Notes under the pieces: model-generated
What the model saw: the letters and a program-made list of their open reading frames with translations, nothing else
Databases searched by the model: none
Told to the model about the DNA's origin: nothing
Assembly: GCA_017481945.1 (NCBI GenBank)
Contig: JAFUOJ010000015.1
Coordinates: 62,001-126,000 of the forward strand
DNA: 64,000 nt
Direction: 5' to 3'
Source: Parabacteroides sp.
GTDB taxonomy: Bacteria > Bacteroidota > Bacteroidia > Bacteroidales > Tannerellaceae
Shown: piece after piece, positions 16,795 through 26,583 of the stretch
Layout of the letters: the number at the start of each line of letters is the position of its first letter
Numbering within the stretch: position 1 is the first letter of the stretch
Position numbers and translations under genes: made by a program

Positions 16795-18300
16795 TTAATT
16801 CTCTGCTTTCCACTTTAAAGAACGACCAACAGCCTTATGCCAATCTGCCAATAAAACATCAGCTTCTTCTTGCTTCATTTCAGCATTGAACACTCTATCT
16901 AAAGACCACTGTTCTCTTAGTTCTTCAATATCCTTCCAATAACCGACTGCTAATCCCGCCAAGTATGCTGCTCCTAAAGCTGTTGTTTCCAAAACATGTG
17001 GACGAACCACTGGACAACGGCTAATATCAGCCTGAAACTGCATTAAAAAGTTATTTGCAATAGCCCCACCATCAACCCGAATTTCTTTGGGCTGTGTATG
17101 AATATCACTTTCCATCGCTTTCAGAACATCATAAACCTGATAGCAAATACCCTCCAATGCTGCACGAGTCAGATGCGCAGCACTCGTTCCACGGGTAATA
17201 CCAATAATTGCCCCACGTGCATACTGATCCCAATAAGGAGCCCCTAAACCCGTCAAAGCAGGAACAAAGTAAACACCGCCATTATCAGGGACAGACAAAG
17301 CCAACTGTTCAGTAATCGCAGCACTTTGTATCAGTCCTAACTCATCACGCAACCATTGAATTACAGCACCTCCTACAAAGACACTTCCTTCTAACGCATA
17401 CGTCACCTTATCCCCTACCTTCCAAGCAACAGTTGTCAAAAGATTATTTTGAGAAAGGACAGGCTTATCACCCGTATTCAGAACCATAAAACAGCCTGTT
17501 CCATAAGTAGTCTTTATCATACCAATATCCGTACACAACTGTCCAAACAGGGCAGCCTGCTGATCACCAGCCATTCCTGAAACAGGAATTCCATTCTTAA
17601 ATATTGGTGTTGAAGTCTCACAATAAACCTCACTACAGCTTTTTACTTCAGGCATCATAGAGGAAGGTATCTGGAAAAGATCAAGTAATTCTTGATCCCA
17701 TTCCTGTGTATGAATATTAAACAGCATAGTGCGGGAAGCATTCGTTATATCTGTTATATGTTTTGTTCCCCTTGTCAATTTCCAAACCAACCAAGAATCA
17801 ACAGTTCCAAAACAAAGTTCCCCTCGTTCAGCCCTTTCACGAACACCTTTCACATGATCCAATATCCAACGAATCTTTGTCGCAGAAAAATAAGCATCAA
17901 TGACTAATCCAGTCTTTTCCCGAATCATCGAGGCATAGCCTTTCGCTTTCAAGTCTTCACAATAATCTGCAGTACGGCGATCCTGCCATACAATCGCATT
18001 ATAAACAGGAAAACCTGTTTCCCGATCCCATACAATCGTAGTTTCACGCTGATTCGCAATACCGATACAAGCGATATGCTCATCCGTCAAATCCGCCTTC
18101 GCCATTGCTTCTGTTATTACAGAAGATTGTGTATACCAGATTTCATTAGGATCATGCTCAACCCAACCAGGCTTAGGGAAATACTGCTGAAACGTCTTCT
18201 GCGCCAACGTCACAGTTTCACCTTGATGATTAAATAGAATAGCTCTTGAAGAAGTTGTACCTTGGTCAATTGCCAATACATACCTATTTTTCAACTCCAT
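16795..18300 (-). CDS. glpK: Glycerol kinase
   Basis: Phosphorylates glycerol to glycerol 3-phosphate and so traps glycerol entering through GlpF. The 501-residue FGGY-family kinase starts [17 protein letters not shown] (phosphate-binding loop), has the glycerol-binding [10 protein letters not shown] and [10 protein letters not shown] segments, [11 protein letters not shown], and the FGGY-type signatures [12 protein letters not shown] and [12 protein letters not shown], ending in the ADP-binding [13 protein letters not shown] region. Length and order are standard. It is first in the unit glpK-glpF-pyrC. A TAGATTTG -7-like site lies 46 bases upstream of the start. Confidence 0.96.
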   Translation of the reverse strand: MELKNRYVLAIDQGTTSSRAILFNHQGETVTLAQKTFQQYFPKPGWVEHDPNEIWYTQSSVITEAMAKADLTDEHIACIGIANQRETTIVWDRETGFPVYNAIVWQDRRTADYCEDLKAKGYASMIREKTGLVIDAYFSATKIRWILDHVKGVRERAERGELCFGTVDSWLVWKLTRGTKHITDITNASRTMLFNIHTQEWDQELLDLFQIPSSMMPEVKSCSEVYCETSTPIFKNGIPVSGMAGDQQAALFGQLCTDIGMIKTTYGTGCFMVLNTGDKPVLSQNNLLTTVAWKVGDKVTYALEGSVFVGGAVIQWLRDELGLIQSAAITEQLALSVPDNGGVYFVPALTGLGAPYWDQYARGAIIGITRGTSAAHLTRAALEGICYQVYDVLKAMESDIHTQPKEIRVDGGAIANNFLMQFQADISRCPVVRPHVLETTALGAAYLAGLAVGYWKDIEELREQWSLDRVFNAEMKQEEADVLLADWHKAVGRSLKWKAEN

Positions 18301-18345
18301 ATTATTTGTTTTTTAGGTTATCGATTCACTATTAGTTAACACTCA

Positions 18346-18353
18346 CAAATCTA
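18346..18353 (-). promoter_or_regulatory. Likely -7 element of the glpK-glpF-pyrC promoter
   Basis: The minus strand reads TAGATTTG, matching TAnnTTTG, 46 bases before the glpK ATG and directly after the PBP1A terminator. The -33 region has only a partial match (TTGA at 23 bases). Confidence 0.5.
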
Positions 18354-18389
18354 ACAATTAATTTTGGATTAAATTATCAATGCCTATAA

Positions 18390-18443
18390 AAAAAGAAACG
18401 CATGCCTATGAAATTTTATTTTCATAGGCATGCGTTTCTTTTT
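18390..18443 (-). terminator. Terminator of the PBP1A gene
   Basis: A perfect 24-bp stem (arms 18390-18413 and 18420-18443, including GCATGCCTATGAAA) with a six-base loop and A/T runs at both bases, so it could work on either strand. It begins 23 bases after the PBP1A stop. Confidence 0.85.
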
Positions 18444-18465
18444 CGATGCCGAGAGAAATTAATCC

Positions 18466-20811
18466 CTATTCAAACATTTTATCAATACCTCCTATATCCG
18501 TCGGTGTCTGCTGGCGCTCCTCTTCCGTTCTCATTTTACAAGGATCTGCATATTCTTCCGGTATTTCAAAATCTTCCTCCTGCGAATATCCCAACGTTTT
18601 ATCAGCATACACTTTCTGCATATACAGTCCGTAAATTGGTAAAGCCATACTTGCTCCTTGGCCTTCCGCCATCCGGTCAAAATGGATAGACCGATCCTCA
18701 CCACCGACCCATACACCAGAAACCAGACTTGGTGTAAAGCCCATAAACCAACCATCGGAGTTGTTTTGAGTTGTACCCGTTTTTCCTCCCATTGGAGCCT
18801 TAATACCATAACGAGCACGAATACGTCCACCCGTACCTCCATCAATCACATTCTTCAACATATGAAGCATTTTATAAGAGGCGTCTTCCGTTAAAACTTC
18901 ACTCATCTGCGGATTGAAGCTGGCAATTGTATTACCGTATGAATCTTCAATGCGAGTCACATATAAAGGCTCTACACGAATTCCTTTATTCGAGAAAGTA
19001 GTGTAAGCACTTACCATCTCACCCACCGATACATCCGGTGTTCCTAAACAAATAGAAATAACAGGATCCATCTCATTCTTTAAACCAAACGACTGTAATA
19101 GACGAACAAAGGTGTATGGAGACAATTGACTCATCAACCAAGCTGTTACCCAATTATCTGAGTTCTGCAATCCCCACTGAACAGAAACCATCTCACCAAT
19201 ACACTTCTTATTTGCATTACGCGGTTCCCAAAGTTTTCCATTCTCATCTGTCAAACGCTGCTGTACGTGCATCATTTCATCACAAGGGCTGATTCCTTCA
19301 ATCATAGCCAATGAATATAAGAAAGGCTTAATAGTCGAACCTATCTGACGACGTCCTCCATTTACCATGTCGTATTGGAAATTATTATAATCAATCCCCC
19401 CAACATAAGCCTTTACATGTCCCGTACGGGGATCCATAGACATAAAACCTGTACGCAAGAAACTTTTATGGTAGCGAATAGAATCCTTCGGAGACATAAT
19501 CGTATCAATCGGTCCATTCCAACTAAACACACGCATTTCAACTGGAGTATTGAAAGCCTCATTGATTTCTTTCTCCTTAGCTCCTGCTTTCTTCATAATA
19601 CGATAACGATCCGTCTGCTGAATTGCACGCATAAAAATCGTATCCACCTCACCTTGGCGTAAGTCACTCGAGAATGGAGCATAACTTTTTCCTCGTTTCT
19701 CTCTAAAAAAGGCATTTTGTAAATACCCACCGATATGCTCACGTACAGCGTCCTCTGCATATTTCTGCATACGAGAATCAATCGTAGTATAGATCTTTAA
19801 CCCATCAGTATAAAGATTATAAAATTCGCCGTCCGCTCTTTTATTTTTATTACACCACCCGTATACCGGATTGTTTTCCCAAGCAATTGAATCCTCCTTA
19901 AACTGTTGCATTTGCCATCCACGATAATTTTTCTTTTCTGGCTTTTTAGCAGTCAAAGTTAAACGCAAATATTCACGAAAATAAGGAGCTAACCCATCCT
20001 TATGATCCATACGGCTAAAATGAAGAGTCAAAGGTAAAGCCTTTAGTGAATCACATTCTGCTTGTGTGATATATCCAGCTTTTTGCATTTGTTCCAAAAC
20101 CGTATTTCTGCGCCCACGTGTTCGTTCATTACGGCGCACGGGGTTAAAATAAGAAGGGTTCTTACACATACCAACCAATGTTGCCGCTTCTTCTATTGTC
20201 AACGTTTTAGGAGTCTTTCCAAAATAGACTCGAGCTGCCGACTGAATTCCTACGGCATTATATAAGAAATCAAACTTATTCAAATACATATTTATAATCT
20301 CTTCCTTGGTATAGAAACGCTCTAATTGGACAGCGATTACCCATTCTATCGGTTTCTGGAAAAGACGTTCCATCATATTATCTGCACTTGGAGAAAATAA
20401 TTGCTTAGCCAGCTGCTGAGTAATCGTACTACCACCACCACCACTCTTTTGCATTAAAATACCACGCTTAACAATTGCACGAAATAATCCTTGTACATCA
20501 ATACCACTGTGTTGTGCAAAACGTACATCCTCCGTAGCAATCAATGCTTTCACTAAATCCGGTGAAAGATCATTGTAGTTAACATAAATACGATTATCCT
20601 GACTATGTGCATAACTACCTAATGTTTTCCCATCAGAAGATATTACCTGCGAAGCATATTTATCGATTGGATTTTCAAGCTGTTCAACAGGAGGCATATA
20701 GCCAATAGAACCATTCGCTATGGCTAAGAATAAGAAAAATATTGCCCCTACAACTGTAGCAAACAGCACCCAGAAAGAAATTAAAATACCTTTTGTAACT
20801 TTTGAAGCCAT
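18466..20811 (-). CDS. mrcA: Class A penicillin-binding protein 1A
   Basis: Bifunctional peptidoglycan glycosyltransferase and DD-transpeptidase. The 781-residue protein has a single N-terminal membrane anchor (about residues 7-33). The GT51 domain carries the catalytic glutamate in ATEDVRFAQHSGID and the GGSTITQQLAKQL motif, residues about 90-135. The transpeptidase domain has the SxxK motif GSTIKPF, SxN in NSDNW and KTGTT near residue 680. The C-terminal tail is short and acidic. The gene stands alone between terminators. The minus strand upstream has TACCTTTG at 20837-20844 as a possible -7 element. The symbol is by function; Bacteroidetes annotation often uses pbp1A. Confidence 0.95.
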   Translation of the reverse strand: MASKVTKGILISFWVLFATVVGAIFFLFLAIANGSIGYMPPVEQLENPIDKYASQVISSDGKTLGSYAHSQDNRIYVNYNDLSPDLVKALIATEDVRFAQHSGIDVQGLFRAIVKRGILMQKSGGGGSTITQQLAKQLFSPSADNMMERLFQKPIEWVIAVQLERFYTKEEIINMYLNKFDFLYNAVGIQSAARVYFGKTPKTLTIEEAATLVGMCKNPSYFNPVRRNERTRGRRNTVLEQMQKAGYITQAECDSLKALPLTLHFSRMDHKDGLAPYFREYLRLTLTAKKPEKKNYRGWQMQQFKEDSIAWENNPVYGWCNKNKRADGEFYNLYTDGLKIYTTIDSRMQKYAEDAVREHIGGYLQNAFFREKRGKSYAPFSSDLRQGEVDTIFMRAIQQTDRYRIMKKAGAKEKEINEAFNTPVEMRVFSWNGPIDTIMSPKDSIRYHKSFLRTGFMSMDPRTGHVKAYVGGIDYNNFQYDMVNGGRRQIGSTIKPFLYSLAMIEGISPCDEMMHVQQRLTDENGKLWEPRNANKKCIGEMVSVQWGLQNSDNWVTAWLMSQLSPYTFVRLLQSFGLKNEMDPVISICLGTPDVSVGEMVSAYTTFSNKGIRVEPLYVTRIEDSYGNTIASFNPQMSEVLTEDASYKMLHMLKNVIDGGTGGRIRARYGIKAPMGGKTGTTQNNSDGWFMGFTPSLVSGVWVGGEDRSIHFDRMAEGQGASMALPIYGLYMQKVYADKTLGYSQEEDFEIPEEYADPCKMRTEEERQQTPTDIGGIDKMFE

Positions 20812-20836
20812 GTATACTTAAAACTCAATTTGCCGG

Positions 20837-20844
20837 CAAAGGTA
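20837..20844 (-). promoter_or_regulatory. Possible -7 element for PBP1A
   Basis: The minus strand reads TACCTTTG (TAnnTTTG), 26 bases before the start codon. No clear -33 TTTG was found at the expected distance. Confidence 0.4.
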
Positions 20845-21076
20845 ATAAATTTTATAGCAGCATAATCACTCCTTTATTAACAACTACTATAAAAATCTAT
20901 AATATAACAGCTTGTATTATCAACCATACATCCACTAAGGATTCTCAAACAACTATAAAAACATTCTAATAGTGGAATTAATTGTTCCAAATCAATAATA
21001 GCAACTATTTTCAAGCCTAAAGAAAGCCAGGATATAAAAAGTTTTATTTTATTTTGCTATCAAAAAGAATAACACA

Positions 21077-21775
21077 ATGAAACGAATTTATTTTACAGTA
21101 TTACTTAGTATACTTTTTATTTTGCCTACAATGGCACAACACAGAGGTGGAGGTAGTCGCCCTACTCCTCCCAGTCGAAACCATTCCCCTTATAGTTCTT
21201 CTAATATTAGTCGGTGGACTAATTATGGTCGAGAGACCTATTTTGGTCTTCGATTAGGAGTTGCCGTTGCTTCTGTTAATTCAGACGATAAATACTTAGA
21301 TGGAGGTAATGCAAAAGCAGGATTAAACGTAGGATTCATTGCAGGGACTCAATTAACACCTTATGTTCCGATTTTTATTGAAAGTGGATTACAATTTACA
21401 CAAAAAGGAGGGAAAGGTGATATAGAGGGGAAAAAATTCACGTATGGTCTAAAATATTTAGAACTCCCTATTATCATCAAATACAAATACTTTTTAGACT
21501 ATTCCGACATTGCAATACAACCCTTTTTCGGAGGATTCCTATCTTGTGGTGTTGGAGGAAAAATTAAAAATTTTGGAGATCGGGAGATACAAGAATCTTT
21601 TTCAAAAGAGAACTTCAAACGTTTTGATGGGGGTCTTCGTTTAGGGTGTGGTGTCTCTTTCCAAAATTTATATTTGGATTTAGGATATGATATTGGTTTA
21701 GCAAACATCTGTCATGATTCTTTTGATACTTCACGAACTGGATGTTTTTATGCGACTATTGGAGTAGATTTTTAG
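21077..21775 (+). CDS. PorT-family outer-membrane beta-barrel protein
   Basis: A 232-residue exported protein with a signal peptide ending TMAQ near residue 21. A short polar linker (HRGGGSRPTPPSRNHSP) precedes an eight-stranded-type barrel with alternating Gly/aromatic strands: YFGLRLGVAVASV, AGLNVGFIAGTQL, IFIESGLQFTQKG, LELPIIIKYKYF, and a final TGCFYATIGVDF ending in Phe. This is the pattern of OMP_b-brl_2/PorT proteins of Bacteroidetes. It is a lone plus-strand gene between divergent PBP1A and convergent GH3. A ligand or partner cannot be inferred. Confidence 0.82.
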   Translation: MKRIYFTVLLSILFILPTMAQHRGGGSRPTPPSRNHSPYSSSNISRWTNYGRETYFGLRLGVAVASVNSDDKYLDGGNAKAGLNVGFIAGTQLTPYVPIFIESGLQFTQKGGKGDIEGKKFTYGLKYLELPIIIKYKYFLDYSDIAIQPFFGGFLSCGVGGKIKNFGDREIQESFSKENFKRFDGGLRLGCGVSFQNLYLDLGYDIGLANICHDSFDTSRTGCFYATIGVDF

Positions 21776-21784
21776 TCTAAATTA

Positions 21785-21829
21785 AAAAACCAAAAGGTAT
21801 CATGATATTTACGATGCCTTTTGGTTTTT
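21785..21829. terminator. Bidirectional terminator between the barrel gene and GH3
   Basis: AAAAACCAAAAGGTATC (21785-21801) pairs with GATGCCTTTTGGTTTTT (21813-21829) with one G-U. T runs occur on both strands. It lies between two convergent stops. Confidence 0.85.
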
Positions 21830-21840
21830 AAAATAATATC

Positions 21841-24348
21841 TTAATCAATCCTAAATGAACAACTATTAGAAGCACCTGCGTTAGGAACTACATGCAGTTC
21901 ATAGGAACCTTCAAGAACTTGCCAAGTATGTTTTTGTACACTCCATCTCTTTAATGAAGAAGTTGGAATATCGATTGTTATATTAACAGTCTTACCTTTT
22001 GGTATAAATACTCGCTTAAAAGCGACCAACTTCCGATTCAAATCACTCCATAGAGGGGAGTTTACATAGCATTGAACCACTTCCTCTCCATCCATATTTC
22101 CTGTATTTGTAATCGGAGTAACCACTCGTAAACATTCCTTTTTAGAGATTCTTTCTTGTTCAACAATAGGTTTACCATATTTAAATGTTGTATAGCTCAA
22201 TCCAAACCCAAATGGGAATAATACATTTCCTTTAAAATATTGATAACTTCTACCATTTTTCATATTATAATCATCCAATGGAGGCAATTCATTTTCATCA
22301 ACAACAAATGTTACCGGTGTTTTACCTGAAGGATTAACCTTTCCCAAAAGGATATTTGATAATGCTTGTGCCTCTCCTTGACCTGCAATCCAAATATTTA
22401 ACAATGCCGCAGATTTTTTAGCCACTTCTTTCAACAATAAAGGTGTACTTGCACCAACAATAACCACTGTATTCGGATTGGCTTGAATAATCTTTTCCAC
22501 AAAAGTTTTTTGATGATCAGTCATTGCCAAAGTTGTTCTATCTTTGCCCTCTGAAGCTCGATCATCTCGAATAAAAACAACTGCCAAATCAGATGAAGCC
22601 GCAACAGACTCAGGGCTCTCTGTCTGTTTCTTTCGAGGGATTTCCCAACTCAACGCATAATGTCCATTCTTTTGCATATTTCGAGCTTCTATTACCAACT
22701 GATTTTCCTTTTGGGCCTCCAGCTTAACTTCAACATTTGCTTTTATTTTCCGTACAGTCTGATCCAAAATTAGTTTTCCATTTAAATACAGTTTTACATC
22801 CGAAGCTCCTTTAAAATAAAGTTTATAAATTCCTGTTTCAGGAGCAATTAAAGCCGAATGCCACCTGGCTGATATACCTATTGTATTAGAGGCAAAGACC
22901 TTTCGGTCCGTAGAAACATCCAATGTCAAATCGTGTTGTTTCAAAACTGGTTCTCCAGTTAAATCTGGATTTAGGAAATATTCACCTGTCAACCCCAAAC
23001 GTCCCTCATAATCGTATATAGATTCACGTAAAAAACAAGCTGAAGGTATAATTTCTTCTTCCTCTGAGAAATCACTGATCCACATCAACTTAGCCTTATT
23101 TCCAATCTCCTTTTTTAACACATCTAATAAAGTATAATTATGTTCAGGCATTCCGCTGTAATCTCCATAATATATTTTATTAAAAGCGTCACCTATCAAT
23201 GCTATTTTTTTACCTAAATAATTTATAGGAAGTACTCCATCATTTTTCAATAAAATAATAGATTTTTCAGCAGCTTTTTGTGCTAACTTCTGGTGTTTCT
23301 CGCATTCTACCACATTTTCCGAAATTGTAGCATAAGGTGAGGCAAAATAAGAATCAAACATACCCAAACGAACCCGAAGTTCCAACACGTGTCTAACAGC
23401 CTCATCTAAATCTTTTTCAGCTACTAATTTTTGTGCATAAGCCTCTCGTAATCCCTCTCGATATTCGTCTCTCAAAGACATATTACAACCTGCCAATAAA
23501 GCAGCAGCAGAAGCCTCTGCTAAATTTTCCTTATATTTATGATGAGTATAAATCTTCTCAACAGCAGAACCGTCAGAGATAGTAACACCATCAAATCCCC
23601 ATTCTTTTCGTAACACCTCTTCTAACAAAAAAGAATTTGAAGTACAAGGGACTCCATTCAAAGCATTATAAGCAGCCATAACAGAAGCGACTTTACCATC
23701 TTTTACACTAGCTTCAAAGGCCGGAAAATAATATTCTCTTAAAGAGAGTTCATCCACCTCCGCCGAACCTGAATTACGACGATTCTCCTCGTTATTTGCA
23801 ACAAAATGTTTGGATGTTGCCACCAATTTCAAATGTCCCTCCTTCTCTCCTTGTAATCCTTTTATAAAAGAGACACCCAATTGTGAAGTCAGATAGGGAT
23901 CCTCACTAAAACACTCTGATGTTCTCCCCCAACGAGGATCTCTTGCAATATTTAAAGTTGGAGAAAAATAAGTAAGCCCTTCATATCGTTCTGTATACCC
24001 TTTTTGGGCTAATGTTTTATGATATTTAGCCCTTGCTTCATCCGAAATAGCGACAGCAATCTCATTCAATAATTCTACATCCCACATAGAACCTAATGCT
24101 ATAGGTTTCGGAAAAACCGTTGCCTTCCCTGCACGAGCTACTCCATGAAGACATTCACTCCACCAATCATAAGCTGGCATAGACAAACGTTCAAAAGCAG
24201 GTGCTCTTGCACACAACAAATCAATCTTTTCTTCCACACTTAACTCTTTCAGCACCGCTGAGACCTTTAACTTTACAGAATCTACTTGTGCTTCTAATCC
24301 TTGAATCAAACAAGAAAATACAAAAACAATTAAAACATTCTTCCTCAT
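21841..24348 (-). CDS. Family 3 glycoside hydrolase with PA14 insertion (beta-xylosidase/glucosidase type)
   Basis: Exported exo-glycosidase. A signal peptide (RKNVLIVFVFSCLIQG) is followed by the GH3 barrel, with ECLHGVARAG and ATVFPKPIALG typical of the xylosidase-like branch, KHFVANNEE, and the nucleophile region TISDGSAV with Asp about residue 259. The alpha/beta sandwich follows, interrupted at about residues 430-560 by a PA14 domain (LTGEYFLNPDLTGEP ... DVKLYLNGKLILD). It ends with a fibronectin III-like domain from about 730. An upstream TTG could add six residues; the ATG at 24348 gives a clean signal peptide. No SusC/SusD pair is adjacent, so it is outside an obvious polysaccharide locus. 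The substrate is inferred only. Confidence 0.9.
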   Translation of the reverse strand: MRKNVLIVFVFSCLIQGLEAQVDSVKLKVSAVLKELSVEEKIDLLCARAPAFERLSMPAYDWWSECLHGVARAGKATVFPKPIALGSMWDVELLNEIAVAISDEARAKYHKTLAQKGYTERYEGLTYFSPTLNIARDPRWGRTSECFSEDPYLTSQLGVSFIKGLQGEKEGHLKLVATSKHFVANNEENRRNSGSAEVDELSLREYYFPAFEASVKDGKVASVMAAYNALNGVPCTSNSFLLEEVLRKEWGFDGVTISDGSAVEKIYTHHKYKENLAEASAAALLAGCNMSLRDEYREGLREAYAQKLVAEKDLDEAVRHVLELRVRLGMFDSYFASPYATISENVVECEKHQKLAQKAAEKSIILLKNDGVLPINYLGKKIALIGDAFNKIYYGDYSGMPEHNYTLLDVLKKEIGNKAKLMWISDFSEEEEIIPSACFLRESIYDYEGRLGLTGEYFLNPDLTGEPVLKQHDLTLDVSTDRKVFASNTIGISARWHSALIAPETGIYKLYFKGASDVKLYLNGKLILDQTVRKIKANVEVKLEAQKENQLVIEARNMQKNGHYALSWEIPRKKQTESPESVAASSDLAVVFIRDDRASEGKDRTTLAMTDHQKTFVEKIIQANPNTVVIVGASTPLLLKEVAKKSAALLNIWIAGQGEAQALSNILLGKVNPSGKTPVTFVVDENELPPLDDYNMKNGRSYQYFKGNVLFPFGFGLSYTTFKYGKPIVEQERISKKECLRVVTPITNTGNMDGEEVVQCYVNSPLWSDLNRKLVAFKRVFIPKGKTVNITIDIPTSSLKRWSVQKHTWQVLEGSYELHVVPNAGASNSCSFRID

Positions 24349-24496
24349 AGAATACTTGATTAACAAAACTTCAGCGAAGATAAAAGAAATATATCATTTC
24401 TAATCCTCAAGGAATTACAATTTTGAACTTAGGAGTACATAAATTAACAAGTTTCTTAATCTATATATTCTAAAAACAGTTATCCCTCTAAAAACA

Positions 24497-24533
24497 ATTA
24501 GGGATAACCAACGTAATATTTGTTATCCCTAAT
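24497..24533 (-). terminator. Terminator at the end of the tubulin-like cluster
   Basis: ATTAGGGATAAC (24497-24508) pairs perfectly with GTTATCCCTAAT (24522-24533). On the minus strand it is followed by TGTTTTTAG. A second AGGGATAAC plus TGTTTTTAG copy follows at once, which suggests a duplicated terminator half. Confidence 0.8.
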
Positions 24534-24569
24534 CGTTTAATTTAACTTTAGTAAATTTAATGTTATAAT

Positions 24570-25277
24570 TTAAATACCATTAAACATATCATCGATCTGT
24601 TCTTCATTATCAGAAGTATTCCCAATATTTTCTTCTACACTTTTCCTTTCTTCTAAAAATGACTCTTCTATTAATGAAGTCTTAGTCTGTTCCATATTCA
24701 CAGAAATCCATATTAACCCTCCACCTACAAGAAGAGTAACAAGTATAAGAATAAAAGACCGATGAGATATTTTCATCATATAACGTTGACTCATAAAGAA
24801 GAAAGTGGATAATCCCATAAGAAATAAGGTAATAACATAAGGTAAAACAATATCAAGTAAAGCAAATACACACATCAGTGGATAAAAAATAAGACAAGCA
24901 TAAATAATTGGTTCAAAAACAAAATGACCTAATATAGGTAATAAAATATGCGCGAACAAATTTTCTATAATATTATCGTTCCGTTTTGTATATTTATTAC
25001 CATAACTATCTTTATAAACATCATAAGGCTGACCTCCCCAATGACCAAACTTACCCCAATTAACTATTGCAAGTAACAAACCAATAATAAATAAAGGGGT
25101 AAACCATACTGATTCAAAAATATTCCATTCTATATCGAATCCAAAATCAGCTACAGTAAACATTTCATAACAAAAAAATATAGAGCATGCAAAAACAACT
25201 CCTCCACAAATATAACTCGCCTTAACAAAACTTTGCTCTGAAAGTTCTGGTATCTTATTTAATAATGACATATTCAT
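24570..25277 (-). CDS. Multi-span membrane protein, last gene of tubulin-like cluster
   Basis: Function unknown. The 235-residue product has about five or six hydrophobic segments (near residues 22-42, 58-74, 108-125, 127-146, 150-165 and 175-193). A conserved-looking soluble loop between the second and third spans contains GKFGHWGGQPYDVYKDSYGNKY. The C-terminal tail is acidic and polar (LEERKSVEENIGNTSDNEEQ, then IDDMFNGI). It follows the short tubulin-like gene by 47 bases, with no terminator between them, and a strong terminator follows it. It is therefore the likely end of the operon and a candidate membrane partner of the pseudo-tubulin. Confidence 0.75.
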   Translation of the reverse strand: MNMSLLNKIPELSEQSFVKASYICGGVVFACSIFFCYEMFTVADFGFDIEWNIFESVWFTPLFIIGLLLAIVNWGKFGHWGGQPYDVYKDSYGNKYTKRNDNIIENLFAHILLPILGHFVFEPIIYACLIFYPLMCVFALLDIVLPYVITLFLMGLSTFFFMSQRYMMKISHRSFILILVTLLVGGGLIWISVNMEQTKTSLIEESFLEERKSVEENIGNTSDNEEQIDDMFNGI

Positions 25278-25324
25278 ATACTACAATTTAAACATTAATA
25301 ATTTTCATCTTTTACATAATTAAA

Positions 25325-26443
25325 TCAAAATAAATCATCAAGTTCTTCTAAAGTTTCTGTATGAAGAAATATTTTTTCCTTAACACCATTTGATTCATTA
25401 ATCATATATTGATATTTACTCCGACCAATATTCAAATAAGGAGTTATATCAAGCGAAGGATATAAATAGATACTCGTTTTTCCCTCTTTAAAACAACAAG
25501 CAACTAATCCTCTACTTTTAGAAACACAATATGAATCACAAAAAATTCTCCCTATTAATGAAGTAGTTTCTTTGAATTTAAAATCATGCTCTTGATGACG
25601 AATAAGGAGTTCTTCTATATTATCTGCAACTTTATCATCTTCAATTATATTTCCTAAATCAGTTCTATTTGAAACAATATATCCATACCTAAAGGCTTGC
25701 TCATAATAAATTCGACCAACCTTACCAGTCATAGGATCTAGCTCACCATAAATATCAATAGGATTATATTTATGATAGTACATAGCATTCAACTCCATCA
25801 AAGTAGCATAGCCACTCCCTTGATAAAATGAAACGAAATCGTCATCTGAATCAGTTTCTCTTGTAAAAAGATAAAGATCTATAATCAAATTGTCCGAATG
25901 TATTAGCTTATGTAATTGTGCTATAAGATCCACGATCATAGCAGTTCCTAAAGAATCTGATAAATCCACACAAATACGAACAAAAATATTTTCTCCCAGA
26001 ATATATTTAGGATCATGCTTCAAACTAAAAATACAATCTCGCAGAATCGTAGTAAAACCACCAATAGGATTATGAGTGATACCATCAACCATAGCGGTAC
26101 GCCATATTCGTCGGCTACGATTCTGAAAAAAGAACTTCGGGAGAGGAATTTTCCAAGGACGAGCTATATCATGACTATCTTGTTTTGTAATAAAATCTTT
26201 TATAATAGGATAATCTGCAATTAATAATTTCCCTCCATATTCTATTCCACCTCCAAGTCTAACCTTCAATGAAAGAGAAAATGGATAAGTATAAACTTTT
26301 TGATTCGATACATTCCAAGTATCACTTTCTGCTTTTATATGTACATATCTCACAGCTCCATCCGATAGAGCATTTTCCTTTCGACAAAGCCTTTTAATGA
26401 GCATTCCTCCCATGCCATCAAGACCTATAATAATCTGATTCAT
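25325..26443 (-). CDS. Degenerate tubulin/FtsZ-like protein (paralogue of 33190-36282)
   Basis: A 372-residue protein that aligns by eye with the N-terminal half of the large tubulin-like protein in the same cluster. GLDGMGGM matches GLGGTGGQ; NRSRRIWRTAM matches GQRRRFGRMLM; YATLMELNAMYYHKYNPIDIY matches FAALSELNALSLGKYYPTDVS (shared first 20 residues shown in parts); MTGKVGRI matches TTGKVARL. At the nucleotide-binding T4 loop the partner has AGGTGSGSIVDV, but this protein has SDSLGTAMIVDL, so the glycine-rich GTP signature is gone. The large C-terminal region of the partner is missing. An upstream TTG would add four residues; the ATG at 26443 gives MNQIIIGLDG. It probably binds GTP poorly or not at all and may cap or regulate the partner (inference). 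Confidence 0.75.
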   Translation of the reverse strand: MNQIIIGLDGMGGMLIKRLCRKENALSDGAVRYVHIKAESDTWNVSNQKVYTYPFSLSLKVRLGGGIEYGGKLLIADYPIIKDFITKQDSHDIARPWKIPLPKFFFQNRSRRIWRTAMVDGITHNPIGGFTTILRDCIFSLKHDPKYILGENIFVRICVDLSDSLGTAMIVDLIAQLHKLIHSDNLIIDLYLFTRETDSDDDFVSFYQGSGYATLMELNAMYYHKYNPIDIYGELDPMTGKVGRIYYEQAFRYGYIVSNRTDLGNIIEDDKVADNIEELLIRHQEHDFKFKETTSLIGRIFCDSYCVSKSRGLVACCFKEGKTSIYLYPSLDITPYLNIGRSKYQYMINESNGVKEKIFLHTETLEELDDLF

Positions 26444-26583
26444 TTTTATATTCAAATTTAACTATATTACCTTCCAAATTTCAGGTACACAACTTTTAAT
26501 CGTATTAATAACCGTCACAAAAGTAGTAACAACCATTTATCCATTGATAGAGATACCATGACCTCCATCAATGAAACAAAGAG

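Noticed and set aside
21841-24348. Polysaccharide utilisation locus around the GH3 gene
   Set aside because: No SusC/SusD pair or dedicated regulator lies on either side.
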